A stretch of 49,107 bases of DNA from a virus. Numbering within the stretch: the first letter of the stretch is position 1; each line of letters starts with the position of its first letter. Both the position numbers and the translations under genes were made by a program. Location: the IMG/VR virus record IMGVR_UViG_3300031227_000079, positions 1-49,107 of that record. One strand, 5' to 3'. Below the pieces are notes generated by a model. It saw nothing but the letters and a program-made list of their open reading frames with translations, had not been told where the DNA came from and did not search any database. Shown piece after piece: positions 23,880 to 30,396 of this stretch.

Positions 23880-24186
23880 TGCCAGTCAACAGAAAATCGC
23901 GGTCGCGGTCGTGGTCGTGGTCGGGGTCGGGGTCGCGGTCGTGGTCGTGGTCGGGGTCGGGGTCGGGGTCGGGGTCGCGGTCGGGGTCGGGGTCGCGGTC
24001 GCGGTCGTGGTCGTGGTCGGGGTCGGGGTCGTGGTCGGGGTCGCGGTCGCGGTCGGGGTCGGGGTCGTGGTCGTGGTCGGGGTCGGGGTCGTGGTCGCGG
24101 TCGCGGTCGGGGTCGTGGTCGCGGTAGCCTCGCCGCTGGCGTTGGCTGTTCAATTATCAATTGCAATTGCTGGGAGTAGACGGTGA
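23851..24186 (+). CDS. repeat-encoded protein; Val/Ala/Gly frame favoured over Ser/Arg/Trp frame
   Basis: Two forward frames cross the hexamer array. This one gives about 80 hydrophobic Val, Ala and Gly residues and then SPLALAVQLSIAIAGSRR, nearly identical to the end of the symporter. Its start is unclear. The other frame (ATG 23873, overlapping the previous stop; TAG 24125) gives 38 dipeptides of Ser with Arg, Trp or Gly. The variable base is never A; A would put Glu in the hydrophobic frame but only Arg in the other, which favours this frame. Expression is unproven. Confidence 0.4.
   Translation: MNRGDQQNVNASQQKIAVAVVVVVGVGVAVVVVVGVGVGVGVAVGVGVAVAVVVVVGVGVVVGVAVAVGVGVVVVVGVGVVVAVAVGVVVAVASPLALAVQLSIAIAGSRR
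23897..24124 (+). repeat. 38-unit hexanucleotide repeat, TCG followed by CGG, TGG or GGG
   Basis: Bases 23897-24124 are 38 tandem hexamers in which only the fourth base varies (C, T or G, never A). The motif differs from the 14-kb repeat. It lies between a short gene and a duplicated copy of the symporter end. The symporter end itself has a short GTCGCCGTGGTGGTG stretch (about 23516-23530) that could have seeded the expansion. Confidence 0.9.
24138..24186 (+). repeat. junction repeat A, copy 2
   Basis: About 38 of 49 bases match 23577-23625, including GTTGGC, the CAATTATCAATTGCAATT core, GGGAGT and the stop-start overlap (here GTGA). It supplies the ribosome site of the gene at 24183. Confidence 0.8.
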
Positions 24187-24458
24187 GTGAAAAAATAGAA
24201 AAGACTATTGAGTTGAGTAATGCACAATACGTGGAACTCCAGGATGCTTTTAAGGTCCGTGCCGCCGCAAGCAAGTTGCTAGGTACAGTCGTCGAAGAGG
24301 TAGCCAAGCAACAGGTGGTCAATGAGCGTGACACATGGGACGAAATGGCTCGCTTCGCAGGATATGGCGATGCCGAAGCGGCAGGAAAGGACGGCAAGGT
24401 GATACGCATTTCGTGGGTTCGTCGCTGCATTGATGTTATCGACATCGGCGACGAATAG
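24183..24458 (+). CDS. hypothetical small protein
   Basis: The GTG overlaps the end of the repeat frame. The 91 residues are helical and charged (KTIELSNAQYVELQDAFKVR, then RFAGYGDAEAAGKDGKVIRI). No motif is recognised. Its upstream region is the second copy of the junction repeat. Confidence 0.6.
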   Translation: MSEKIEKTIELSNAQYVELQDAFKVRAAASKLLGTVVEEVAKQQVVNERDTWDEMARFAGYGDAEAAGKDGKVIRISWVRRCIDVIDIGDE

Positions 24459-24460
24459 GA

Positions 24461-24500
24461 CTGTTCAATTGAGTGTTGGAATTTTGGGGAGAAGACGATG
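24461..24500 (+). repeat. junction repeat A, diverged copy 3
   Basis: CTGTTCAATT, then a diverged TTGGAATT core and GGGGAGAAGACG before the ATG, resemble the same positions in copy 2 (CTGTTCAATT, GGGAGTAGACG). It again ends on a start codon. Confidence 0.5.
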
Positions 24501-24671
24501 ATCCAAGTACATGACATGGACGATGCCTTTGATGCAATCCGTGACCTGATTGCTGACATAGAAATTGACCGCGATACATTCAAGGAGCAGGCCGAAAACC
24601 TAGCGAGCCAACTAAAGGAAGCTGACGAACTCGTTGTGGAATTAGAGCGGAGCATTTTGGAACTAACATGA
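24498..24671 (+). CDS. very small coiled-coil protein
   Basis: The ATG follows GGGGAGAAGACG. The 57 residues (DAFDAIRDLIADIEIDRDTF, then LASQLKEADELVVELERSIL) are almost entirely amphipathic helix with heptads. Its stop overlaps the start of the DUF1559 gene (ATGATGA). Role unknown. Confidence 0.6.
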   Translation: MIQVHDMDDAFDAIRDLIADIEIDRDTFKEQAENLASQLKEADELVVELERSILELT

Positions 24672-25573
24672 TGAAACGCGCCTTCACACTTGTTGAGCTA
24701 CTGGTGGTCATCACGATCATCGGCATCCTGATTGCCCTACTTCTCCCTGCCGTCCAAGCGGCCCGCGAGGCGGCGCGTCGTATCAGTTGCACCAACAACC
24801 TGAAGCAACTCGGTCTGGCCCTCCACAACTACCACGCGGCCCTTGGTAGCTTCCCGTGTGGAGCTGCGGTGGGCTACCTGACAACCAGCAGCAGCGGCAC
24901 GCCCACCGGAACCCGCGAGGGATGGCGGGTGTACGTGCTGCCTTACATCGAGCAAGGGAATGTACATGACCAGTTTGATACCGAGGCGAGCATTTGTGAC
25001 GGGGTTGATTGCGAGTTGTCCGCTCTTGAGTTGGCTGTTTGGACGTGCCCGAGCGACGGAAAGCAGCCGTTCGATCCGCACATGCGAGATACCTACCAGT
25101 GGCGAACCACCAACTACGTGGGTGTGGCTGGGGCAAAGTCCGGACCGTCCCTCGAAAGCAGACATTGCGGAAATTATAGGACAGACGGAATCCTCTTTCC
25201 ATTATCAGGAGTACGAATTGCAGACATCCGAGACGGGACAAGCAATGCCATTGCTGTGGGGGAACAAGTCAACTGGCTGCGAGTCTGGACCGCCGGAGCT
25301 TACACCACACAAGTCACCAAGCCATGGCACCACGTCTGCGTGTTCTCTTCCAAGAACGTGACGTGGCCAATCAACACCGACCCCGAAGAACGCAACTACG
25401 ACCACGCTCGACCAGGGCAGAAGTGTCTGTTCAATGACATCTTCTTTTCGTCCCACCATCCCGGCGGGTGTAGTTTCGTCTGGGCTGATGGGTCGGTGAG
25501 GTTTGCGAGTGAGACGATTGAGATGGAAGTGTTCAAGGGGATAGCAACCCGTGACGGGGGAGAGGTGCAATGA
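24668..25573 (+). CDS. DUF1559 protein with type IV prepilin-like N-terminus
   Basis: The 301-residue protein has a prepilin methylation and cleavage motif (FTLVELLVVITIIGILIALL, residues 6-25), then the DUF1559 opening (AREAARRISCTNNLKQLGLA, then HNYHAALGSFP), LPYIEQGN and CPSDGK in the middle, and the terminal HHPGGCSFVWADGS (H-x9-DG) motif. It looks complete. The family is expanded in Planctomycetes, Verrucomicrobia and Lentisphaerae and is exported as pseudopilin-like surface proteins. Its presence in a phage operon, coupled by overlaps on both sides, indicates cargo from the host. Confidence 0.9.
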   Translation: MMKRAFTLVELLVVITIIGILIALLLPAVQAAREAARRISCTNNLKQLGLALHNYHAALGSFPCGAAVGYLTTSSSGTPTGTREGWRVYVLPYIEQGNVHDQFDTEASICDGVDCELSALELAVWTCPSDGKQPFDPHMRDTYQWRTTNYVGVAGAKSGPSLESRHCGNYRTDGILFPLSGVRIADIRDGTSNAIAVGEQVNWLRVWTAGAYTTQVTKPWHHVCVFSSKNVTWPINTDPEERNYDHARPGQKCLFNDIFFSSHHPGGCSFVWADGSVRFASETIEMEVFKGIATRDGGEVQ

Positions 25574-25905
25574 GCGGACTTTCGATGATGCTTGCCATTA
25601 GCCGCCAAGATTGCGGGCAACTACGGGCCAAAGCTGACGGCCGAGCCGCAACCATCCGGCGGCTGGTGGTGGAGGTGGAGCGGTTGGAAGCGGCCTTCGC
25701 TCGCTTACCTCGCGGTGACGACATCGACCTAGCCATGCGTGCTAATAATATGGGTGGCCTCGAATTCAAGGAAGACTATTGTGAGTGTGATTCGTCTGTA
25801 GGGATGTGCCCCTGTCCATATTGTGCAATTGATAGCGTGCTGCGAAGACTATGGAGAACAACTAACCCAGAAGCCGCCGACGCGGCGAAAGGAGCGGGTG
25901 AATGA
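25570..25905 (+). CDS. hypothetical small protein with Cys cluster
   Basis: The ATGA overlap fixes the start. The 111 residues have a helical start (ATIRRLVVEVERLEAAFARL) and a Cys cluster (CECDSSVGMCPCPYC, about residues 71-85) that may bind zinc. The last residues (EAADAAKGAGE) come from a 23-base sequence repeated at the end of the gene at 28782-29168. Function unknown. Confidence 0.65.
   Translation: MSGLSMMLAISRQDCGQLRAKADGRAATIRRLVVEVERLEAAFARLPRGDDIDLAMRANNMGGLEFKEDYCECDSSVGMCPCPYCAIDSVLRRLWRTTNPEAADAAKGAGE
25871..25893 (+). repeat. junction repeat B, copy 1
   Basis: The 23 bases from AAGCCGCCGAC to GCGAAAGGA are identical to 29134-29156. Both copies encode the same protein ending and provide an AAAGGA ribosome site for the next overlapping gene. 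The two host genes are otherwise unrelated. Confidence 0.85.
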
Positions 25906-26069
25906 AGGTGCTGTTTTTTTTAGTTGGTATATTGATGGCCGTGCCGCCCTATGGTCGGCTGTTGAGGCCGTACGGCCTCGCAATACAAGCAATTGGGATT
26001 TCCGTACAGGTCACTGGGCTTGTGTTCATGGTTCCGCTTGCCATCAGAATATTAAAGGAGATATTATGA
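25902..26069 (+). CDS. very small membrane protein
   Basis: This 55-residue frame joins its neighbours by ATGA overlaps on both sides. It has two hydrophobic segments (KVLFFLVGILMAV and GISVQVTGLVFMVPLAI) around a short basic loop. It could be a holin-like, antiholin or accessory membrane peptide. A run of eight T (25914-25921) near its start could cause slippage. It precedes the anchored sialidase and may act with it. Confidence 0.6.
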   Translation: MKVLFFLVGILMAVPPYGRLLRPYGLAIQAIGISVQVTGLVFMVPLAIRILKEIL

Positions 26070-27310
26070 CAGAATTACTCAAATGGTTATTCGTCATCAC
26101 CCTCGCCCTCGTGGTCTGCCTTATAATCCAGCGCTACACGCGAGCGGCCACACCCCTACCGTACACCCTCGTCGCATCACACGGACCCGGTGGTCCCTAC
26201 TGTGCCTTCCCTGGTGCGTGTCGCTTGCCCGATGGACGAATCATAGTCGTCTACTATTCGGGCGTGGAGAGCGGCCACGTCACCCGTACTGACCAACGCA
26301 AGGGCGGTGGGTGTATCGCCTACGTGACGAGTAGCGACGAGGCGAGGACGTGGAGCGAGCCTGCCCTCTTGCTCGACACGGACGAGGATGACCGCGACCC
26401 CGACATATCAGTGTTGAAAGATGGGCGAATCATCTTGACATACTTCCGCCTCATCACCGTGCCGAAGATGGCGGGGGATGGGGTGTATTGTGCGGAGATT
26501 GTGGGTAGTGGCGAGAGCCGTCAAGAGGTTTTGACAGACGGTGGGGGCCATCGGAAGGGCTATGGAGCAGGCGGGACTACAATACCGTCTGGCCAGACCG
26601 AGCCGGGTTCACTCCGGCCTACCCTAATTCGCAAGCTTCAACACGACGCCGGCTGTTCCGCACCCATGCGAGACTACGGCGACGGCCACCTGCTCCTCGG
26701 CTCGTACCACTTTGACCAGCCCTACGTGATACGCTCCACGGACAACGGGAAGACGTGGCAGGTGTTCGCGATACCGAATGGCGGCAAGCACCTGGATGCG
26801 GAGACGGACACGATACGCCTCGGTATTGGTGACCATCGCTATGGCCTCGGGGGTGCAACATACTTTGGCGGTATGCCTTACTATGCTGTGATGCGTGGCC
26901 GCAAATGTAACGGACATTTTTCATACAGCCCCGATGGAAAGAACTGGGCGACTGCGAAGGACATCGGGTTCCCGTTGCATTGTCCAGCGTTGCATAGGGT
27001 GGAGGTGGTGCCGGTAGTTCAAACGGTAGAACCCATTAAACCGGAGGCTGCTGGTTCGAGTCCAGCCCGGCCCACCTCCGCCATTCTTCTCGCCCACCGC
27101 GTCCCCGCCACCTGCTTCCACTACTCACTCGACGAGTGCAAGACGTGGCAGGGGCCGGTCGCGGTGGATGCGTGTGGCGGTGCGTATCCCGCGTTCGTGA
27201 CGCTGAAGGATGGGAGTGTGATGATCGTGTACTACACCGAGGGACCGACGAGCGACGTGAGGTGCCGCCGGTTCCGTATCTCTGACAAAGGAGTTGAGTT
27301 CGATGGCTAA
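26066..27310 (+). CDS. BNR/Asp-box sialidase, membrane-anchored, with tRNA-like insertion
   Basis: An AAAGGAG site precedes the ATG. The 414-residue protein begins with a signal anchor (LLKWLFVITLALVVCLII). It then has Asp boxes SDEARTW (90-96) and STDNGKTW (224-231) plus degenerate YSPDGKNW and YSLDECKTW. LPDGRIIVVYYSG and ILTYFRL fit exo-sialidase propellers of planctomycetes. Residues about 313-339 (including EPIKPEAAGSSPARPTS) are foreign to the family and come from a tRNA-like sequence; a second unusual insert lies about 150-190. The enzyme would remove terminal sialic acids if active. Confidence 0.75.
   Translation: MTELLKWLFVITLALVVCLIIQRYTRAATPLPYTLVASHGPGGPYCAFPGACRLPDGRIIVVYYSGVESGHVTRTDQRKGGGCIAYVTSSDEARTWSEPALLLDTDEDDRDPDISVLKDGRIILTYFRLITVPKMAGDGVYCAEIVGSGESRQEVLTDGGGHRKGYGAGGTTIPSGQTEPGSLRPTLIRKLQHDAGCSAPMRDYGDGHLLLGSYHFDQPYVIRSTDNGKTWQVFAIPNGGKHLDAETDTIRLGIGDHRYGLGGATYFGGMPYYAVMRGRKCNGHFSYSPDGKNWATAKDIGFPLHCPALHRVEVVPVVQTVEPIKPEAAGSSPARPTSAILLAHRVPATCFHYSLDECKTWQGPVAVDACGGAYPAFVTLKDGSVMIVYYTEGPTSDVRCRRFRISDKGVEFDG
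27001..27079 (+). pseudogene. tRNA-like sequence embedded in frame in the sialidase gene
   Basis: GTGCCGG (27008-27014) pairs with CCGGCCC (27067-27073), one mismatch. GTTC-loop-GAAC (27017-27032) is a normal D arm. GCTGG-TTCGAGT-CCAGC (27050-27066) is a perfect T arm. Only 17 bases lie between these arms, too few for an anticodon arm and variable loop; ACCGG is left without its partner, so no anticodon can be assigned. GGAGGTGG (27001-27008) also pairs with CCACCTCC (27072-27079), making a long closing stem. The insertion keeps the protein frame open. Confidence 0.6.
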
Positions 27311-27557
27311 GAAGAAAGCGAAGCGGGTGGCGAAGGTAGTGGAAGCGAAAGCCACGAAAGCCAAAACAAAAAGGCGACAAACGAAAGGGGCAGAGTATCC
27401 ATGGGAGGTATGGAGCATCCTTCTGCCTCATGTGCAACACACTGTCGATGAAGCCTTCAGGACCAAGCGCCAGGCGGAGGCATGGGTGAAAAGGGAATTG
27501 TCCCCTGAATACTGCCCCGTCATCGTCCACATCGACATTCCACCCATGGAGTATTGA
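27303..27557 (+). CDS. small basic protein
   Basis: The ATG at 27303 lies before the sialidase stop and after AAAGGAG. The 84 residues begin with a Lys/Ala-rich basic stretch (AKKKAKRVAKVVEAKATKAK), followed by a helical folded part (HVQHTVDEAFRTKRQAEAWV). The basic end may bind nucleic acid. I do not recognise a family. Confidence 0.6.
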   Translation: MAKKKAKRVAKVVEAKATKAKTKRRQTKGAEYPWEVWSILLPHVQHTVDEAFRTKRQAEAWVKRELSPEYCPVIVHIDIPPMEY

Positions 27558-27560
27558 GCG

Positions 27561-27995
27561 ATGTTTCCCGATGTCACCTATCCGGCTTGCAATAATCGGC
27601 ATGGCTTTTATTGCCGAGCCCCCACGGAGAAGGAAGGGAGGTTAATGAGACTCAAATGCTCGTCCTGTAATCGTTATTTTGCATCGTTGTTTTCGGATTT
27701 TGAGTGGTTTCGGTCTAGAGACGCAAGGGCATGGTGCTCTGAGTTATGTTCCAGATGTTTCTTTAGTTTAAGGAGTGAAATAGAATGGTGCCTGAAAGTC
27801 AAGAAGAGAGAAGCCTCGTTGCTGCAAATGCTCAGTTTTCCCAATCGAAAGCAAGCCTTACGGCGGCTGACATTGCAATCGCTTACAAGGCTGCGTTGTC
27901 GGATTTTGTACGCGGAAAGACGACTCGCCAAAATACATCAGAAGTTTCCTCGTTGCTATCGGGAGCTTTGGCCGCCAGGAAGCAGCAGCTATTAG
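27561..27995 (+). CDS. Cys-rich basic protein, zinc-finger-like
   Basis: The 144 residues contain CSSCNRYF (33-40) and CSELCSRC (59-66) and a strongly basic helical second half (LRRLTLQSLTRLRCRILYAE). This fits a small zinc-binding, nucleic-acid-binding protein. A second good frame (27785-28039) overlaps its last 211 bases, so one of the two ends may be wrong. Local GC is lower than in neighbours. Confidence 0.5.
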   Translation: MFPDVTYPACNNRHGFYCRAPTEKEGRLMRLKCSSCNRYFASLFSDFEWFRSRDARAWCSELCSRCFFSLRSEIEWCLKVKKREASLLQMLSFPNRKQALRRLTLQSLTRLRCRILYAERRLAKIHQKFPRCYRELWPPGSSSY

Positions 27996-28039
27996 AAGAA
28001 AAAGACCTAAGTTCCATGCACGTCAAAAACTATTTTTAG
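27785..28039 (+). CDS. hypothetical protein overlapping the zinc-finger-like gene
   Basis: An AAGGAG site lies about nine bases before the ATG. The 84 residues read as a plausible helical protein (AADIAIAYKAALSDFVRGKT, then LSGALAARKQQLLEEKD). It overlaps the previous gene by 211 bases in another frame, unusual here. Real dual coding or a sequence frame error are both possible. Confidence 0.4.
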   Translation: MVPESQEERSLVAANAQFSQSKASLTAADIAIAYKAALSDFVRGKTTRQNTSEVSSLLSGALAARKQQLLEEKDLSSMHVKNYF

Positions 28040-28059
28040 TTCCATTGGGAGGTAGAGTG

Positions 28060-28785
28060 ATGAAGTCCATTGCAATGTGTCTGTGCGTCCTGTTCGCCGC
28101 CTCCGTATCCCAAGCCGGCATCATCCGTGGCCTCGAACACTACGGCACCACGCCACCAAGTCAAGAGGGATGGGTACTGGCCTCCGGTGCTCCGTCTTCC
28201 GCCCACCCGTATGTATGCGGTGACGGCACCGAGACGTGGCAAATGACCATGCCGAGCGGGTACTACCGCTTGGAGCCGGCCGACTACTCTGACCTGAACT
28301 TCGATGTTGACTGGTCCCTCGACTTCAACATGAGGTATCAGTGGGGGAGCCGTGGCAAGTTCAGGGCCACCGTACTGGACGGTGAGGCGGGCCATTCATT
28401 CACCTGGGACGACGCCGGTAGCTACTACTACATACCCGGTGCGGGCGACACGCTGATACCAGGAAGCGACGTGCCCCTCTTCCACAATACGTTCCACGAC
28501 TATGGCATGGCGTTTGACGAGGCCACGGGAGACATGACCTATTCAATGGATGGCGTCGAGTTTGATGTGCTCGCCCGTGACGAGCAGAACCCAACCACGG
28601 CCACGATGTTCTACTGGGGATGCAACGCGGGTAGTGGATCGGGCTCCGCACTCTGGCATGAACTGACGTATGAATACGCACCCGAGCCATCGACGGCAAT
28701 GCTGATGGTGATGGGGTTGGTCGGGGTGTGTGGATGGAGGAGGCGAAGGCAATTACTCCGCGAAAACAGGAGACCAAAACGATGA
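28060..28785 (+). CDS. PEP-CTERM sorted exported protein
   Basis: I start at the ATG at 28060 after GGGAGGTAGAG; it gives 241 residues with a signal peptide (SIAMCLCVLFAASVSQA). A beta-rich exported domain follows. The end is APEPSTAMLMVMGLVGVCGW then RRRRQ: the PEP motif, membrane helix and Arg cluster of PEP-CTERM proteins, which are processed by host exosortase. The host must carry that system for sorting. It is cellular-type cargo in a phage operon, overlapping the next gene by ATGA. Confidence 0.75.
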   Translation: MKSIAMCLCVLFAASVSQAGIIRGLEHYGTTPPSQEGWVLASGAPSSAHPYVCGDGTETWQMTMPSGYYRLEPADYSDLNFDVDWSLDFNMRYQWGSRGKFRATVLDGEAGHSFTWDDAGSYYYIPGAGDTLIPGSDVPLFHNTFHDYGMAFDEATGDMTYSMDGVEFDVLARDEQNPTTATMFYWGCNAGSGSGSALWHELTYEYAPEPSTAMLMVMGLVGVCGWRRRRQLLRENRRPKR

Positions 28786-29168
28786 TTGACAGAATAAAAG
28801 CCCACTTGCGAACACTGCCACCGCACGTAACATCAAGGATGACCGCATCACTGTTGGCTGAATCAATGGCCGAGATCGAGCAGTTGCGGGGCGACCTGCG
28901 CGAACAGATGGACCGAGCTGACGATGCCGAAGATGAGGCGGAGGCTAGAGAGGCTAAGGTTCGTCGAATTATGTCAAAAACTTACCTCTACCACTGCATG
29001 AATCTTGTGGACTTCATCAACGGCGGGAAGATGAATCGGGGTACCGGAACGTGTGAAGACACTATTATGGAAGACGTTGACCAAGCCAAAGCCACCATCG
29101 TGAAGATGCGAATAGCGTTGATGGTGTCCTGCAAAGCCGCCGACGCGGCGAAAGGAACGGGGGAGTGA
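28782..29168 (+). CDS. hypothetical coiled-coil protein
   Basis: The ATGA overlap fixes the start; 128 residues. The first half is charged helix (SMAEIEQLRGDLREQMDRAD). The last residues (KAADAAKGTGE) are encoded by junction repeat B. No function is visible. Confidence 0.65.
   Translation: MIDRIKAHLRTLPPHVTSRMTASLLAESMAEIEQLRGDLREQMDRADDAEDEAEAREAKVRRIMSKTYLYHCMNLVDFINGGKMNRGTGTCEDTIMEDVDQAKATIVKMRIALMVSCKAADAAKGTGE
29134..29156 (+). repeat. junction repeat B, copy 2
   Basis: Identical over 23 bases to 25871-25893, in the same frame and at the same place relative to the stop and the next start. Confidence 0.85.
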
Positions 29169-29515
29169 TGCCTAAACTCTACACAATCCGCCCGCTGAAG
29201 TGGGAAGATAGAAGCCATGACTACAGACAGGGTTGGTCAACCGAAACGCTGTTTGGCACTTACTATGTGGAGCGTAATGCCAATTCGTCTGGCCAATGGT
29301 CAGCTTGGCGGTGGAGGTTTTATCGCGCGTCCAGCAGGATCATGGAGGCGGACGAATGCGACTCAGCAGCCCACGGCAAGCAACTCGCCGAAGCGGATTG
29401 GCTCGCACGAATCACGCCGGCACTTGAGGCGGTGGAGATGCCTTGCCCGATTGTTGCAACGAGAAAACCACCACAAACACACGAGGTGAAATATGAAAGC
29501 CGGCCCGGAACTTGA
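29168..29515 (+). CDS. small conserved phage-type protein
   Basis: The ATG at 29168 overlaps the previous TGA (TGATG); a GTG at 29165 is less likely. The 115 residues (LKWEDRSHDYRQGWSTETLF, then LAEADWLARITPALEAV) resemble small early phage proteins with a conserved Trp-rich opening. Function unknown. Confidence 0.65.
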   Translation: MPKLYTIRPLKWEDRSHDYRQGWSTETLFGTYYVERNANSSGQWSAWRWRFYRASSRIMEADECDSAAHGKQLAEADWLARITPALEAVEMPCPIVATRKPPQTHEVKYESRPGT

Positions 29516-29957
29516 CGCACTGGTGGCCGAGAAGGTGATGGGGTGGAGTGACGGGCCGTATACTTTCTACCGTTGGGCCGACCGCAAAAAACGGAAATTT
29601 CCCATTGAGGGAATATTCCACTGTGCGCCCAGTGAATCACTAGGGGACTACGCATCCTATGTTAATGAGCGTGGCGAGAAGTTCTCTTGTGGAGAACCGA
29701 AACGGATATATTTCCCGTACCACTACAGCACCGACATCGCCGCCGCGGAGGAAGTGATACGCCCGATCTTGAGTGGCCCTCTTGCTGAGAAACACGGCGG
29801 AATGGGCATTGTTGAGATCGTCTGGAATCCCCATGGGTCTTATTGGCGGACAAAGTTCTCTTGGTTCGACGGTTTCCATGTGGAAGAATCGGCCGCCACC
29901 GCTCCCCTCGCCATCTGCCTTGCCGCACTGGCCGCCGTCGAAAACAAGAATCCGTAG
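29493..29957 (+). CDS. phage ABA-sandwich-type small protein
   Basis: A GAGGTG site precedes the ATG. The 154 residues begin ELDALVAEKVMGW and contain PYHYSTDIAAAEEVI and AAATAPLAICLAALAAV-like features of the phage ABA sandwich family. Such proteins are common in phage early operons without a known function. It ends in VENKNP, whose coding sequence is repeated at the next gene end. Confidence 0.65.
   Translation: MKAGPELDALVAEKVMGWSDGPYTFYRWADRKKRKFPIEGIFHCAPSESLGDYASYVNERGEKFSCGEPKRIYFPYHYSTDIAAAEEVIRPILSGPLAEKHGGMGIVEIVWNPHGSYWRTKFSWFDGFHVEESAATAPLAICLAALAAVENKNP
29940..29957 (+). repeat. junction repeat C, copy 1
   Basis: GAAAACAAGAATCCGTAG recurs at 30143-30160 with one mismatch; both copies end a gene with ENKNP and its TAG stop, shortly before the next ATG. 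Confidence 0.75.
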
Positions 29958-29965
29958 GGGAAGCC

Positions 29966-30160
29966 ATGAAAGCCAATGACTGCCTACTCTGCCTCCGTCG
30001 CCCGACCGTAGACCAACCACTACGAGGCTTTTGCAGGCCGTGGAATATCAGTTGTGACAAGTGTGGAATCGTGCTGTTCGGCAGCGAGGGCGAGAGCAAA
30101 ACATCGGTGATTCACAAGTGGAACCGACTACACGCGACACCAGAAAACAAGAACCCGTAG
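29966..30160 (+). CDS. Lar-like small zinc-finger protein
   Basis: The ATG at 29966 follows GGGGAAG. The 64 residues have two CxxC-type pairs (CLLC and CDKC) and the ending VIHKWNRL, the layout of the Lar (restriction alleviation) family, though the first pair is spaced loosely. Lar-like proteins are often small phage zinc ribbons with unclear roles. The gene ends in the repeated ENKNP sequence. Confidence 0.6.
   Translation: MKANDCLLCLRRPTVDQPLRGFCRPWNISCDKCGIVLFGSEGESKTSVIHKWNRLHATPENKNP
30143..30160 (+). repeat. junction repeat C, copy 2
   Basis: GAAAACAAGAACCCGTAG, one base different from 29940-29957, at the same place relative to stop and following start. Confidence 0.75.
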
Positions 30161-30168
30161 AGCCGATC

Positions 30169-30390
30169 ATGCCACCACGCACACGACAACCACGCCGGCC
30201 ATCCACAACACCGCTGCACGAGGATCGGAAGCCCGGCACGCCAGGATTATCACAACCGAAGTGTGCCAAGCTGCTGGGCATCTCTGTCCGAGCCGTCCAG
30301 GATCGGGAGTATCGGGCGTTGGGAAAGCTGAGAGCGGCGATTGAGAGCGACCGGAAGTTACTTGAGGCAATGCAACTAGAGATTGGCTAA
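30169..30390 (+). CDS. small helix-turn-helix protein (sigma region 4-like)
   Basis: I start at the ATG at 30169, nine bases after the previous stop. The 73 residues have a basic disordered start and then LSQPKCAKLLGISVRAVQDR and EYRALGKLRAAI, closely following a sigma-70 region 4 or LuxR-type helix-turn-helix. It lies just before the replicative helicase and could regulate it or the origin. It is too short for a sigma factor. Confidence 0.65.
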   Translation: MPPRTRQPRRPSTTPLHEDRKPGTPGLSQPKCAKLLGISVRAVQDREYRALGKLRAAIESDRKLLEAMQLEIG

Positions 30391-30396
30391 CCACAA

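Noticed and set aside
23897-24124. Diversity-generating retroelement template or variable repeat
   Set aside because: No reverse transcriptase gene is visible, and the variable base shows C, T or G without A rather than adenine-linked variation.
23876-24153. Arg/Pro and Asp/Pro repeat proteins on the minus strand across the hexamer array
   Set aside because: They are by-products of a hexamer repeat that is open in several frames; they lack ribosome sites and lie against the direction of all neighbours.
26505-26640. Possible second tRNA-like element in the sialidase, around GCCGG-GTTCACT-CCGGC
   Set aside because: The stem and loop resemble a T arm but the loop is shifted by one base, and no matching D arm or acceptor stem was found. 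It remains only an unusual protein insertion.
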